The notes beneath the pieces are model-generated. The model made no database searches. It was not told the origin of the DNA and saw nothing but the letters and a program-made list of their open reading frames with translations. This document shows, piece by piece, positions 37,224 to 47,104 of a stretch of DNA of 64,000 nt; the stretch's first letter is position 1, and every line of letters begins with the position of its first letter. A program made the translations under genes and the position numbers. Origin of the DNA: JBMOKU01 sp049324315 (GTDB lineage: Bacteria; Bacillota; Clostridia; Peptostreptococcales; Thermotaleaceae); NCBI GenBank assembly GCA_049324315.1, contig JBMOKU010000023.1, forward strand, positions 46,340 through 110,339, written 5' to 3'.

Positions 37224-40200
37224 TCACGATTGATATTTTAAACACGACATTCTTTCTGACTCATAGCATCCTTTCAAGTGTTTAAGCACTTTCATGGCTT
37301 CTTCACAGTATTCCTCTACATTTTTTGACAAATATCCTTCAAAATAGCTTTCCAGTCTATCGTTGGTTTTCATCATAGCGCGCACTTCAGCCTTAACACG
37401 CCAGACTAATCCGATTTCGTAGGGGCTTTTCAATTTATTGGCATCTTCTTCAGCCATTTGCAGATATGTCAGCGCCTCCTTATACCTGCCTTCCTTTACC
37501 AAAAGAAGAGCCGTATAGCCTTTGGCAGTGGATCTGCCCCATAAGGAATCCAGTTGTTCATACATATATAGTGCTTTATTTAGATAATCATTTGCCTTCT
37601 GGTCATCTCCCATATCAAATGCAGCCTGTCCGGCATTGGTGTAAAATACGGTCAGCCCCCTTACCAATTTGTTTTCTTCACAGATAGAAATGGCCTTGTC
37701 ATAGAATGAGATTGCTTCAACAAATTGGCATTTGTGCCGCTTGCTTTCGCCGATGAAATTGTATGCTGCTGCAATATTTAGTACGTATTCGTTATTTTGA
37801 TTCAATGCACGAAATATGGTGATGGCATTTTCTAAAAGCCTTTCGCCTTCATCATATTTTCCCTCTAGGACTCTTTGTAAGCCTTTTAGTCTCAACAGGA
37901 TACCCGTTTCGCCCTGTTGTCCGCTCTTTTCTGCAATTTCAAGGGCTTTATTGACATATTTCTCCATATCCCCAGTATTTTGCGTATTGATGCAGTAATA
38001 AGTCATCTGCCTATAACCCTTTAGGGCGGCATCATAGTTTTCCAATATCAATGCCCTTTCGATCATGTCTTCAATAATACGGATACCACGATCATACTCC
38101 CCCTGCCGGATGTAAAACCTGCCAAGCATATGAAAAAATGAGAATTCCAATTCCTCAAATTCTTCAGAATTACCTTCTTCACCCTTTACTTCTTTCAGCA
38201 GTATTTCTAAATCGTTCAATTGCTGTAAGGCTTGAACTTCATTTAGATATAGATATCGTTCTTCAACTACTCTTAGATCACTGAGTACAGGGAATATTTC
38301 ATGGCTGAAGTGAAGATAGGTTTCCAGATTTTTAATGGTGTATTTCAACGCCTTCAGTTTGTTGCCGCCATGTAAATAATGGTGAATCAGTTTAGAATAA
38401 AGGTAAATGTCTGATTTGTTATTTTTCAAATATCCTTCCAACAGCTCAGCAATGCGATGATGTAAAATCCTTCGTCTTGAAAGAGATAGCTGTTCGTACA
38501 CATATTCCCTGAGTTTTTGATGGGTAAAAGCATATTTGATTTCCTTTTCATCCCCTAATTCCTTCAGCAAATATTTGCTTTGAAGCTCCTCTAATATATC
38601 CATAAGCTCCAATTCATTTTTGCCACTGAGGGTCTGGAGATTGCCAAAAGAAACTTTATCAAAGAAAATCGATGCGATATTCAGTATTTTTTGACCTTCC
38701 TTCGATACACTCAAAAATCTACTTTTCAGTATGTCCTTCATTTTCGAAGACATGCCTCCAACATAGCCTGTCTCATGAAGGTTATTCAAAAATTCTATGA
38801 GAAAAAATGGGTTTCCCTCCGTCTCCTTAACCATCATCTCTTTGATCTGGTCTGTAAAATGATAGTTGGGCATTCGTTCAACCGCAAATGCTTCGATTTC
38901 CCCTTTACTAAACCGCTGCAGTTCCATACGCTCCATCAAATCGTATCGTATACATTCGATAATCACTGGGTCTACTTTTTCTTCAAATCCACTTCGACAT
39001 GTAGCCACTACCATAATCGACTGATTTCGATCTTCAAGAATTACATTTTTTAAAAGAGAAAGGCTCATTTCGTCGATCCATTGTAAGTCCTCAAAAAACA
39101 AAATCAACTTTTTGTCTTGAGCAACCTTTTGAAGAACGTTGACAATGGCCTTCTCAGCCACTTGATATTTCAATATATCCACTTTCTCAACGGGATTCTC
39201 ATCTGTTATGCTGCTGTACTGCGCAAATACTGGAAAAATATAGCTGATAATATTTTGCCATATCAGAGGAATCTCGATGTTCTCCTTGGTTATTAAATGA
39301 GATAGCTTTGAAAATATCCCATTCCATGGTTTCAGTAGATACTTTTCCTCCGCTTGATAGCAGTAAGCTCCTAGGACATGGGTGTCTTCCAATTCTTGAT
39401 TTTGTAAGAATCGATCCAGCAGTCTGCTCTTACCGATCCCTGCTTCTCCAAATATGACCACGGACTTCCCTGTATCCATCGTGAGAAATTGGAAAAGGTT
39501 TTGTTTCAGCATATGAATCTCTTTTTCTCTACCAAAGTAAAACTGTTCTGTGCTTTGTTTAACGATGGACTCTTTAACTGATTTATCTTTCAATAATGTC
39601 TCAAAAACCTCTATGGTTTTCACATCGGGGGAGATTGACAGTTCCCGTTCCAGTACTTCTACCAGTCGATGATATGCCTCGATCCCTTTGTTAAATTGCT
39701 CCTCCTTGCTGTAGATTCTCATCAATGTCCTATAGGCCCGTTCGTCTAATTCATCACATTGAATTAACTGTTTACAGCAGTTTTCTGCTTGGGTATAGTC
39801 TTTCTTTGCTAAGCATTCCTTGATCTCCTTGTGGAGTATGCCAATATATTGATCTCGAAAACGCTCTCTGGTTTGAAACATCCACTGCTCAAAAATATCT
39901 GCATCCTTAACAAGAAATCCCTGTAAAAATTCTCCCTTATATGGATTATGATCGCTTTTTTCCTTGCCTTCCAGGAACGTTTCCACATCAATGTCCCATT
40001 GATAGCTGCTGCTCAACTGAAGAATCGCTCTTTGGGGAGAAACGATGACATCTCCATCAAACACCTTTCGTATCATATATACAGCATTTCTTAGATTCTT
40101 CTTCGCCACATTTTCGTCTACTTCTCCCCACAGCAGGTTAACCAGTTCGTCTCTGGTGGCATGACGCTTTACCAATAAATAATAGAATAGGGCTTCAGCC

Positions 40201-40280
40201 TTTCGAAAAGGGAAAGTCATTTGATGTCCGTTGTACAAGACTTCCGGCGTTCCAAACAGCCTTGCAGTAATCTTATTCAT
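37224..40280 (-). CDS. SARP-type regulator with BTAD, AAA ATPase and TPR domains (second of pair)
   Basis: The 1018-residue protein begins with an OmpR-type winged helix (about 1-95) containing FPFRKAEALFYYLLVKRHAT. A BTAD helical domain follows (about 95-235), then an AAA-type ATPase with Walker A VIFGEAGIGKSRLL and Walker B LILFFEDLQWIDEMS. A long TPR array fills the second half. Such proteins are multidomain activators that sense a ligand or partner through the TPR/ATPase part. The protein is closely similar along its whole length to the one at 40300-43359, so they arose by tandem duplication. Position suggests control of the BCCT gene and the lyase operon. Confidence 0.88.
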   Translation of the reverse strand: MNKITARLFGTPEVLYNGHQMTFPFRKAEALFYYLLVKRHATRDELVNLLWGEVDENVAKKNLRNAVYMIRKVFDGDVIVSPQRAILQLSSSYQWDIDVETFLEGKEKSDHNPYKGEFLQGFLVKDADIFEQWMFQTRERFRDQYIGILHKEIKECLAKKDYTQAENCCKQLIQCDELDERAYRTLMRIYSKEEQFNKGIEAYHRLVEVLERELSISPDVKTIEVFETLLKDKSVKESIVKQSTEQFYFGREKEIHMLKQNLFQFLTMDTGKSVVIFGEAGIGKSRLLDRFLQNQELEDTHVLGAYCYQAEEKYLLKPWNGIFSKLSHLITKENIEIPLIWQNIISYIFPVFAQYSSITDENPVEKVDILKYQVAEKAIVNVLQKVAQDKKLILFFEDLQWIDEMSLSLLKNVILEDRNQSIMVVATCRSGFEEKVDPVIIECIRYDLMERMELQRFSKGEIEAFAVERMPNYHFTDQIKEMMVKETEGNPFFLIEFLNNLHETGYVGGMSSKMKDILKSRFLSVSKEGQKILNIASIFFDKVSFGNLQTLSGKNELELMDILEELQSKYLLKELGDEKEIKYAFTHQKLREYVYEQLSLSRRRILHHRIAELLEGYLKNNKSDIYLYSKLIHHYLHGGNKLKALKYTIKNLETYLHFSHEIFPVLSDLRVVEERYLYLNEVQALQQLNDLEILLKEVKGEEGNSEEFEELEFSFFHMLGRFYIRQGEYDRGIRIIEDMIERALILENYDAALKGYRQMTYYCINTQNTGDMEKYVNKALEIAEKSGQQGETGILLRLKGLQRVLEGKYDEGERLLENAITIFRALNQNNEYVLNIAAAYNFIGESKRHKCQFVEAISFYDKAISICEENKLVRGLTVFYTNAGQAAFDMGDDQKANDYLNKALYMYEQLDSLWGRSTAKGYTALLLVKEGRYKEALTYLQMAEEDANKLKSPYEIGLVWRVKAEVRAMMKTNDRLESYFEGYLSKNVEEYCEEAMKVLKHLKGCYESERMSCLKYQS

Positions 40281-40299
40281 ACCATCATGCCCCCTTTCG

Positions 40300-43200
40300 C
40301 TAACCCCTGTTTTTTTCTAATACATTAAGAATTTCAATTTCGTAGGGTTCACCCACTTGCCGTAAATATTCAATACCCTTGCTGCAGTAATATGCTAAAT
40401 CATGCCACAAATATCTTGAAAAGACGTCATTCATCCCTTTATTTGCCTTCATATTGGCTTTAATTTCTGCTTTTACTCGATACACCAATCCCAATTCATA
40501 GGGGCTTTTTAGTTTTTCTGCATAGTCTACGGCTTTCTGCAGCAGCACCAAGGCATTCCTGTAGTCTCCGCCCTTCGCCATCAGTAAAGCCATATATCCT
40601 TCTGCCGTAGATCTTCCCCATAGTGTATCCAATTGGTCATATAACCCTGTTGCTTTTAGAAGATAGTTCTTTGCCCGCGCATAATCACCCATATCCAACG
40701 CAGCTTGTCCCGCGTTGGTATAGAACATGGTTAATCCCCGCATAACATTCTTTTCTTCACACAGCTTGACTGCCTTTTCATAGTACTGAAGAGCACTGGA
40801 AAATTTCATATTAAATCTTCTGATTTCTCCGATATAGCAATATCCCGCAGCTATATTTAGCGTATATTTATCCTCATGTTGATTGATCGCTTGAAATACA
40901 CCAATGGACTCCTTTAATATCTCTTCTGCTTCTTCATAGGCTCCTGCCATAATCTTGTTTAATCCTTTTAATCTTAGGAAGGTTCCTACTTCCTTCGGCA
41001 GGGTATGTTTTCTGGCCTCTTCCAAACCTAGTGTCACATAGTTCGCCATCAAAGAGATATTGTGTATCTGTATGCCATAATTGACCATTTGGCGATATCC
41101 TTTTAATACATAGGTATAATTCCTTTTTACCAGTGATTCATGTATCATCTTTTCTATACATGCAACACCCTTATCATATACGCCTTCCCAAATAAAGTAC
41201 CTTCCTTTTATGTGCAAAAACGCGATTTCCAGCCCTTGCACTTCACCGGATTCGCCTGCTTCATTTTTCACTTCTCTCAGATAGTCCTCGATCTCTTCCA
41301 GCTGTTGAACCACTTCTGCATGAGGCAAGTAAGTATACTTTTCTTTTTCCATGGTGCCATCCACAGCCAAAGGAATGACCTCATGACTAATATCAAGATA
41401 GTCATCCAGATTTTTGATACGGTACTTTAAGGCTTGTACTTTATTGCCACCATAATAGTAATGATAAATCAACCTGGAGTAAAGCATACGATCCCGTTTG
41501 TCATGTCGCAGGCTTTTCTCTAGGAGTTGGGCAATTTTAGAATGAAGGACTCTCCTTCTGCTTAAGGATTGCTGTTCATAGATGAAATCCCTTAGTTTCT
41601 GATGGGTAAATTCAAAATTGACAGCGTCCCCATCACCCAGTTCTCGAAGAATATATTTATTTTGAAGTTCCTCAACCAAATCAAGGATCTCAAATTCATC
41701 TTTTCCGCTGAGGGCTTTTAATATTTCCAAAGATACCTTGTCAAAAAACATAGAAGCAATATTCAATAGCTTCCTACCTTCATCAGATAAATCTAAAAAT
41801 CTACTTTTAATGATATCCTGCATTTTGGGCGTCATCTGTCCGATATCGCCTTTTTCTTTCAATGTGTTTAATAATTCCACCAGAAAAAATGTATTTCCTT
41901 CCGTTTCCTCATAGATCTTTTGGCTCATTTCCTTCGACCATGGAAAATGCGGCATGGCCTGACGGACAAAATCTTCGATCTCTTCCTTCGTAAACCGATC
42001 TAGAATTAATTTTTCCATTTTATCATATTTCATCAGGGATGTCATAAAGCGATCTACATCTCTGCTGTAGCCATTTCGACATGTGGCTGCGAGATAAATG
42101 GGACTTTCTTGTCGATGTAAAAGGATGGCCGACAGCAATCTCAAGCTGATTTTATCCATCCACTGTATATCATCAAATACCAGGAGTATTTTCCTCTTTT
42201 GTAAGATTAGCTTAAAAAGACCAAGAACAGCTTCTTCAGCAACCTGATACTTTAGCCGGTCTACCCGTTCTACCGGATTGATGCTTATGATACTGCTTTC
42301 TCCGCCATATATGGGAAATAAATAGGAAATAACATTTTTCCACAAGGAAGGAATTTCTATGTTTTCCTGGCGGACAATATCTGAAAGTTTCCCAAACACA
42401 TCATTCCATGGCTTTAAATAATATTCCTGTTCTGCCTGATAGCAATTGGATTCCACCAAATATACTTCATCTTCATGAATATCCTGAATAAACTTATCCT
42501 TTAGTTTGGTTTTGCCAATTCCAGCTTCGCCAATAATCACAAAGGATTTTGAAGGCTGACTAGCCATAAATGACCTGTGATTATGCTTAAGAGTCTCTAA
42601 TTCCTTAGCTCGTCCGTAGAAAAACGGCTCCATGGTCGTTCGAATATCTTTGGCCTTTTCATTTCGCCATTCCAGCACCCTTTCCATGACCCCTTTTGTC
42701 TCAGCATCCGGAGTGATCCCCAGTTCTTCCTTTAACGTACTAGAAAGGCGATTGTATAAGTCAATGGCTTTATGATAGGCACCTTCTTTCCCATAGGTCT
42801 CCATAAGTATCCGATAAGCCCGTTCATCAAAAGGGTCTGCTGCAATGATGAGTTTGCTGTAATGCTCTACCATCTGAAAGTTTTTCTTCCGAGAATAGAC
42901 TTCTATCTGTTGGAAAAGTCTATGCATATATAAGTCCCTGAGATGCTCACGATACTGCAGCATCCAAGACTCAAATTCTTCTCCGTCCTTAACACTAAAG
43001 CCTTGTAAAAATTCACCCTTGTATACTTCGACTCCTTTTTCTTCATCCCTTAAAAAGTTGTCTACATCATTTTCAATGGGAATGTCGGGATTTAGCAGGA
43101 CCATTGATTTCTGGGGTGAGATGACGATATCCATGTCGAAGGTTTTTCGCAGCTTGTACATGGCATGCCGAAGGTTTTTCTTAGCCGTTTCTTCATCAAT

Positions 43201-43359
43201 TTCTCCCCATAAGAGATTGACCAATTCATCCCGGGTCCCCTGCTTTTTCACCAGCAGATAATAAAAAAGGGCTTCCGCTTTGCGAAAGGGAAAGACAATC
43301 GTCTCTGAATTTTTCATCACCACGGGTGTATTCAGTAGTTTGACACATATTTTGTCCAT
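40300..43359 (-). CDS. SARP-type regulator with BTAD, AAA ATPase and TPR domains (first of pair)
   Basis: This 1019-residue paralogue of the protein at 37224-40280 has the same order: a winged helix with FPFRKAEALFYYLLVKKQGT, BTAD, Walker A VIIGEAGIGKTKLK, Walker B LLVFDDIQWMDKISL, and TPRs such as GDYARAKNYLLKATGLYDQL. The genes are 19 bases apart and form one operon. Differences lie mainly in the BTAD and TPR parts, which could give each a different signal or DNA site, or allow hetero-oligomers. AGGGG precedes the ATG. Confidence 0.88.
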   Translation of the reverse strand: MDKICVKLLNTPVVMKNSETIVFPFRKAEALFYYLLVKKQGTRDELVNLLWGEIDEETAKKNLRHAMYKLRKTFDMDIVISPQKSMVLLNPDIPIENDVDNFLRDEEKGVEVYKGEFLQGFSVKDGEEFESWMLQYREHLRDLYMHRLFQQIEVYSRKKNFQMVEHYSKLIIAADPFDERAYRILMETYGKEGAYHKAIDLYNRLSSTLKEELGITPDAETKGVMERVLEWRNEKAKDIRTTMEPFFYGRAKELETLKHNHRSFMASQPSKSFVIIGEAGIGKTKLKDKFIQDIHEDEVYLVESNCYQAEQEYYLKPWNDVFGKLSDIVRQENIEIPSLWKNVISYLFPIYGGESSIISINPVERVDRLKYQVAEEAVLGLFKLILQKRKILLVFDDIQWMDKISLRLLSAILLHRQESPIYLAATCRNGYSRDVDRFMTSLMKYDKMEKLILDRFTKEEIEDFVRQAMPHFPWSKEMSQKIYEETEGNTFFLVELLNTLKEKGDIGQMTPKMQDIIKSRFLDLSDEGRKLLNIASMFFDKVSLEILKALSGKDEFEILDLVEELQNKYILRELGDGDAVNFEFTHQKLRDFIYEQQSLSRRRVLHSKIAQLLEKSLRHDKRDRMLYSRLIYHYYYGGNKVQALKYRIKNLDDYLDISHEVIPLAVDGTMEKEKYTYLPHAEVVQQLEEIEDYLREVKNEAGESGEVQGLEIAFLHIKGRYFIWEGVYDKGVACIEKMIHESLVKRNYTYVLKGYRQMVNYGIQIHNISLMANYVTLGLEEARKHTLPKEVGTFLRLKGLNKIMAGAYEEAEEILKESIGVFQAINQHEDKYTLNIAAGYCYIGEIRRFNMKFSSALQYYEKAVKLCEEKNVMRGLTMFYTNAGQAALDMGDYARAKNYLLKATGLYDQLDTLWGRSTAEGYMALLMAKGGDYRNALVLLQKAVDYAEKLKSPYELGLVYRVKAEIKANMKANKGMNDVFSRYLWHDLAYYCSKGIEYLRQVGEPYEIEILNVLEKNRG

Positions 43360-43474
43360 ACGTTCACCCCTTTTGCCTATTTATTTAACATTATATCGGA
43401 TAATGATGCATGAGAAAACATATATAAATATATCTATATAAGTTGTAATAAATATATTACATCCGCTACGCCAC

Positions 43475-43527
43475 GGGGACAGTTCCTCAGGCACATAAAA
43501 AACAAATGTGCCAGACGAACCGTCCCC
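43475..43527. repeat. Palindromic repeat with GGGGAC ends
   Basis: GGGGACaGTTC pairs with GAACcGTCCCC, and inside GGCACA pairs with TGTGCC around an A-rich loop. Two copies of CATGACTCCGC follow directly. Layout is like the 71-base palindromes elsewhere in the window but the sequence differs. It lies between two minus-strand genes. Confidence 0.75.
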
Positions 43528-43575
43528 ATGACTCCGCCCCATGACTCCGCTATCTCACACAGAGTTGAAAAGAAA

Positions 43576-43610
43576 AGAACTGAACCCACTCATCATATAG
43601 GTACAGTTCT
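43576..43610 (-). terminator. Intrinsic terminator after the dCache chemoreceptor gene
   Basis: On the minus strand AGAACTG pairs with CAGTTCT and is followed by TTTCTTTTC, about 24 bases past the stop codon. Confidence 0.75.
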
Positions 43611-43633
43611 CATCATATTATTTATCATAAACC

Positions 43634-45631
43634 TTACATTTTAAATCTTCCGATAATCAGCTGCAGTTCTTGCGCCTGCTGAGATAAACTGTGGCTTAAG
43701 GCTGCAATCTCCTCCATGGAAGCCGTCTGTTCTTCTGTTGCAGCGGAAATACTTTGAATTTCCTCGGATACTACAACACTGGTTTTCTCCATCCGAGTGG
43801 TAGCCACAGTAACATTTTGTGCTTGCTCAGCAATCTGCTGAATAGCCTCGGTTATGGCCTGTATTTGCTGATTTGTCTGGCTTACCAAATCTGAAATTAC
43901 TTGGAAGGTCTCTACAGTCATCTGCACAATCTCTTTCCCTTTTTTCACTTCCATCGTTCCTACTTCCATGGAAGAATTGGCATGCTCTATACTCTGCTGA
44001 TTTTCAACAATCAATTCATTAATTTCTTCAGCTGCCTTCTGAGATTCCACCGCCAGCTTTCTTACTTCATCAGCTACCACTGCAAAGCCTTTCCCTTGTT
44101 CACCTGCCCGTGCCGCCTCTATAGAAGCATTTAATGCTAACAGGTTGGTTTGCTCTGCGATGGCTTTTATGGTATTGGTGATGTCATCCATTTTGTCAGA
44201 ACTCTTTGTAATAAGATATAATGACTCCTGTACTTTTTTTGTGCTCCCTTCAATTTGATCCATTTGTACAATGATTTTATGGATATCCTCTTTTCCACTT
44301 TGAGACTGATGATATACCTTTCCGCTTAACCCATTGATCTCTTTTGCATTTTCAGAAACTCTAGCGATATTTCCAGATATTTCTTCTATGACAGATGCCG
44401 TATTTAATACCTCTTGTAATTGACTCTCAGCATTTCTTGAAACTTCTCCAGAGGAAATAGCAATATGCTCTGATGCTTTTGTCGATTCTTCGGAGGTTAC
44501 TGTCAGTTCTTCCGACGCAGCTGCCACTTGTTCTGATGATTCCCCTACCGACTTAGCAAACTGTCGCAAATTATCTACAATAGATTGAAAAGCATTGGCA
44601 AATCGTCCAATTTCATCCTGTCGATGCAAATATTCCTTCGGTATATTACTTCGGATGTCAAGATTACCCACTTCTACAGCAAATTGTGCTGCCGTGATAA
44701 TGGGCTTGGAAATGGAGCTGCTGATGAAGAAAGCTAATAGGGAACATATCCCTAAAGACCCTAGCAGTACCAGGGCAAATCCCTTCACCAGTCCCTTCAT
44801 GTTCTCTCTAATTTCATCAACCGATACTGCAAAACCCACTTGCCATCCCGCTGATGCAATCGTTGAAGCAGCAATGTATTTCTCTTGAAGATCATAATCT
44901 TGGAAAGAAAAAACTTCTCCTTTTGCAGATTCAAGGGCTTTCGCAAATTTTCCTTCCATGACATCCTTGACGTTGATTAAACCGTCCGGTGTAGGCTGAA
45001 ATGTCTCGTTGGGATGTACAACAAAATTGCCATCCCGATCCAACATGAATCCATAACCGCTCTTAAAGGGTTTTTCCTTTTGCAGTACTTCCAGAACACT
45101 TTTTACCTCAATGTCATTGCCCAGGACACCGATGATTTGTCCATCCTTAAGGATAGGTCTTGCAATGGTTATAATCATCTCACCTGTCGTAGCATCCACA
45201 TAAGGTGCTGTATAAACCATACCCTTTTGCTGAACTGCCTGAACATACCAATCTCTTTGGGTACAGTCGTATGTATCCGGTGCCTCCCAGCCATCGCCGG
45301 AAACAAAACGTTTATCTGAAAAACCTAAATAAACGGCAATGCTGTAAGGATTTGACTTTGTCCTATTCTCCAAATAGCTGTATAAATAATCCTCATCGTA
45401 ATTACCTTGATGTTGAATACTGTCAGCGATTTCATCCATGATCTTTCCTTGTGCTTCCATCCATCCGTTGATTTCTGCACCATATTTTGCAGAAGTCATA
45501 GCCAGCTTGTCCAAGGCTTCTTTCGTTACACTTTTATAGGCTATGTAATATCCTACAACTGATGAGAGTGCTAGACATAGTGTACATATAAAGCATACAG
45601 CTGCGATTATTTTTACCTTCATACTCTTCAT
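43634..45631 (-). CDS. Methyl-accepting chemotaxis protein with dCache sensor domain
   Basis: This is a 665-residue transmembrane receptor. One span lies near residues 7-29 and a second near 280-302. Between them is a dCache-type sensor with [29 protein letters not shown] and [15 protein letters not shown], and the family motif [20 protein letters not shown] segment and the cytoplasmic signalling domain with [20 protein letters not shown] follow. dCache receptors often bind amino acids or amines. A sigma-D promoter lies about 55-80 bases upstream, as for motility genes. Its position next to the regulator pair may be incidental. Confidence 0.93.
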   Translation of the reverse strand: MKSMKVKIIAAVCFICTLCLALSSVVGYYIAYKSVTKEALDKLAMTSAKYGAEINGWMEAQGKIMDEIADSIQHQGNYDEDYLYSYLENRTKSNPYSIAVYLGFSDKRFVSGDGWEAPDTYDCTQRDWYVQAVQQKGMVYTAPYVDATTGEMIITIARPILKDGQIIGVLGNDIEVKSVLEVLQKEKPFKSGYGFMLDRDGNFVVHPNETFQPTPDGLINVKDVMEGKFAKALESAKGEVFSFQDYDLQEKYIAASTIASAGWQVGFAVSVDEIRENMKGLVKGFALVLLGSLGICSLLAFFISSSISKPIITAAQFAVEVGNLDIRSNIPKEYLHRQDEIGRFANAFQSIVDNLRQFAKSVGESSEQVAAASEELTVTSEESTKASEHIAISSGEVSRNAESQLQEVLNTASVIEEISGNIARVSENAKEINGLSGKVYHQSQSGKEDIHKIIVQMDQIEGSTKKVQESLYLITKSSDKMDDITNTIKAIAEQTNLLALNASIEAARAGEQGKGFAVVADEVRKLAVESQKAAEEINELIVENQQSIEHANSSMEVGTMEVKKGKEIVQMTVETFQVISDLVSQTNQQIQAITEAIQQIAEQAQNVTVATTRMEKTSVVVSEEIQSISAATEEQTASMEEIAALSHSLSQQAQELQLIIGRFKM

Positions 45632-45685
45632 GGGTATCTCCTTTCTCCATTTACATATCTACGGCTTTATTCCGACCCTATCATA

Positions 45686-45712
45686 TTATCGGCATTATTG
45701 TATTTTTATTTA
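45686..45712 (-). promoter_or_regulatory. Sigma-D (sigma-28) promoter of the chemoreceptor gene
   Basis: On the minus strand TAAA is followed by exactly 15 bases and GCCGATAA, a full match to the flagellar/chemotaxis sigma factor consensus. It lies about 55 bases before the chemoreceptor start. Confidence 0.88.
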
Positions 45713-45786
45713 CTTTTATAGAATATTTTATCATTTTTCGATATTTTTCGACTTTGTTTGAAACAGTACATTCCATAAAATAAAGA

Positions 45787-45813
45787 AAGGACTGATATGA
45801 AATTTCTGTCCTT
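45787..45813. terminator. Stem-loop between Spo0E-like and chemoreceptor genes
   Basis: AAGGAC pairs with GTCCTT, with GAAATTTC inside the loop and T-rich sequence on both sides. It may end the Spo0E-like transcript. The rest of 45632-46025 holds the sigma-D promoter and nothing else recognisable. Confidence 0.55.
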
Positions 45814-46025
45814 TTTCTCATTTTTTACTAGTATATATTTGTATTATACGTCAAGGGCATTAATAAAGCAACATCTTTGCACATTTATGAAAACATAATC
45901 AAATGCATGTATATTTATGCACCGATAGCTTTTTATCATACTTTACAGGTGTCAATACACCTGATCGTACAAAAGAACCAGCCAGTAGACCAAACGCTTG
46001 CTAATGTCTATTTTTGATTATTTTT

Positions 46026-46202
46026 TTATTCTTTTCTTGTCTTTAAATAAAGATTTAATAATTGATCCAAAGCTTGGCTTAACTGAAGGATTTCAGGAGT
46101 CGTTATCCTGTCTATATTCCTATTCACCATCTCATTTAGACAATTTCTTGTGGTTTCAATATCCGTTTCAATTTTTTGTAACTCATTCATTAGTCTTGGC
46201 AT
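46026..46202 (-). CDS. Spo0E-like aspartyl-phosphate phosphatase
   Basis: The 58-residue protein lies below common length cut-offs. It begins MPRLMNELQKIETDIETTRN and ends with the family signature LSQALDQLLNLYLK (Ser-Gln-x-Leu-Asp at 42-46). Proteins of this family form helical hairpins and dephosphorylate Spo0A~P, delaying sporulation. GGAGGG lies four to five bases ahead of the ATG at 46202. An open frame on the opposite strand over the same bases is a shadow. The gene is monocistronic. Identity is well supported by size and signature. Confidence 0.88.
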   Translation of the reverse strand: MPRLMNELQKIETDIETTRNCLNEMVNRNIDRITTPEILQLSQALDQLLNLYLKTRKE

Positions 46203-46384
46203 GCGACCCTCCGTGGTTCATCATTTTTTTCATAATTTTACATTTTGGCAAATTATTTATACATTCTATTTTCACATGGAATTTCCTTCTGAAAAAATTA
46301 AGATATCTTAAAAAAATTTTCATGGCTTGCAATCATTGTAGAAATTATTATGAACTATCTAGGAATCACAGATAATCCCAATAA

Positions 46385-46422
46385 TACGAAAACCTATGCA
46401 CTTCTCCGCATAGGTTTTCGTA
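46385..46422. terminator. Stem-loop after the Nudix gene
   Basis: A perfect 15-base inverted repeat (arms 46385-46399 and 46408-46422) with an eight-base loop lies two bases past the Nudix stop codon. It is probably a bidirectional terminator, although the U-run is weak. Confidence 0.75.
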
Positions 46423-46424
46423 CT

Positions 46425-47057
46425 TTAGTCAAATATGGTTTCATGACAGTCTTTTGCTCTCAACTTAAAACACATTTCAATCTGCTCTGTCGTATTCCTG
46501 CAAGTCGAAAGGGGTGGGAGCTGGTCTAGAGCAAAAAAACCCGATTCTGAAGTTTCAACATTATCTTCAAACTGTTCATCTACAAAATCACATTCCACCA
46601 GTATTTTATAAACGCCATAAGGGAAAGGCTGTGTAAAATGCTTTTTTCGATCCAGTATAGCCAGAACCCTTTTAGGTATAATATCGGCTCCGGCTTCTTC
46701 TTTGGCTTCTTTGACAAGATTTTCCCGAATGGATAGATCTGCATCAGCCCATCCTCCAGGCATGGACCACAATCCATCAATCTTTTCTCTCACCAGTAAG
46801 ATCTTGTCTTCCTTAAAAATAGCTCCTCGAACATCGATTTTAGGTGTCTGATACCCCGTCTCATTGGCAAACAAATCTCTGATTTTGTCATGCTCCATGT
46901 CCGTGTAATGATGAAGAATATCAATGCTGATCTGACGGATTTGCTCAAATCGTTCGATATCATACTTGTTCTTAGAATACGTCAGTCCCGCTTGAGCAAT
47001 CCCCTGTAGTTTTTTAGCATATTCCAGCCATTTAGGCTCCATGATTTGATCTGCCAT
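46425..47057 (-). CDS. Nudix hydrolase with Nudix_N helical domain
   Basis: The 210-residue protein has an N-terminal helical domain (residues 1-70, KWLEYAKKLQGIAQAGLTYS) typical of the ADP-ribose/CDP-choline pyrophosphatase-like Nudix group. The Nudix box follows, beginning GGWADADLSIRENL and ending KEAKEEAG. An RE-to-KE change in the box is conservative. It hydrolyses a nucleoside diphosphate linked to another group; the exact substrate is not readable. AAGGAG precedes the ATG. It lies 47 bases after the uridine-kinase-like gene in the same direction. Confidence 0.86.
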   Translation of the reverse strand: MADQIMEPKWLEYAKKLQGIAQAGLTYSKNKYDIERFEQIRQISIDILHHYTDMEHDKIRDLFANETGYQTPKIDVRGAIFKEDKILLVREKIDGLWSMPGGWADADLSIRENLVKEAKEEAGADIIPKRVLAILDRKKHFTQPFPYGVYKILVECDFVDEQFEDNVETSESGFFALDQLPPLSTCRNTTEQIEMCFKLRAKDCHETIFD

Positions 47058-47104
47058 GTTGTTCTCCTTTTTGATTCATCTTCTTTCATCAATTTCTTTA
47101 TGAT

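Noticed and set aside
45998..46375. Plus-strand frame of 125 codons
   Set aside because: It lies over the Spo0E-like gene on the other strand, has no ribosome site, and its translation is an unstructured Phe/Leu-rich string.
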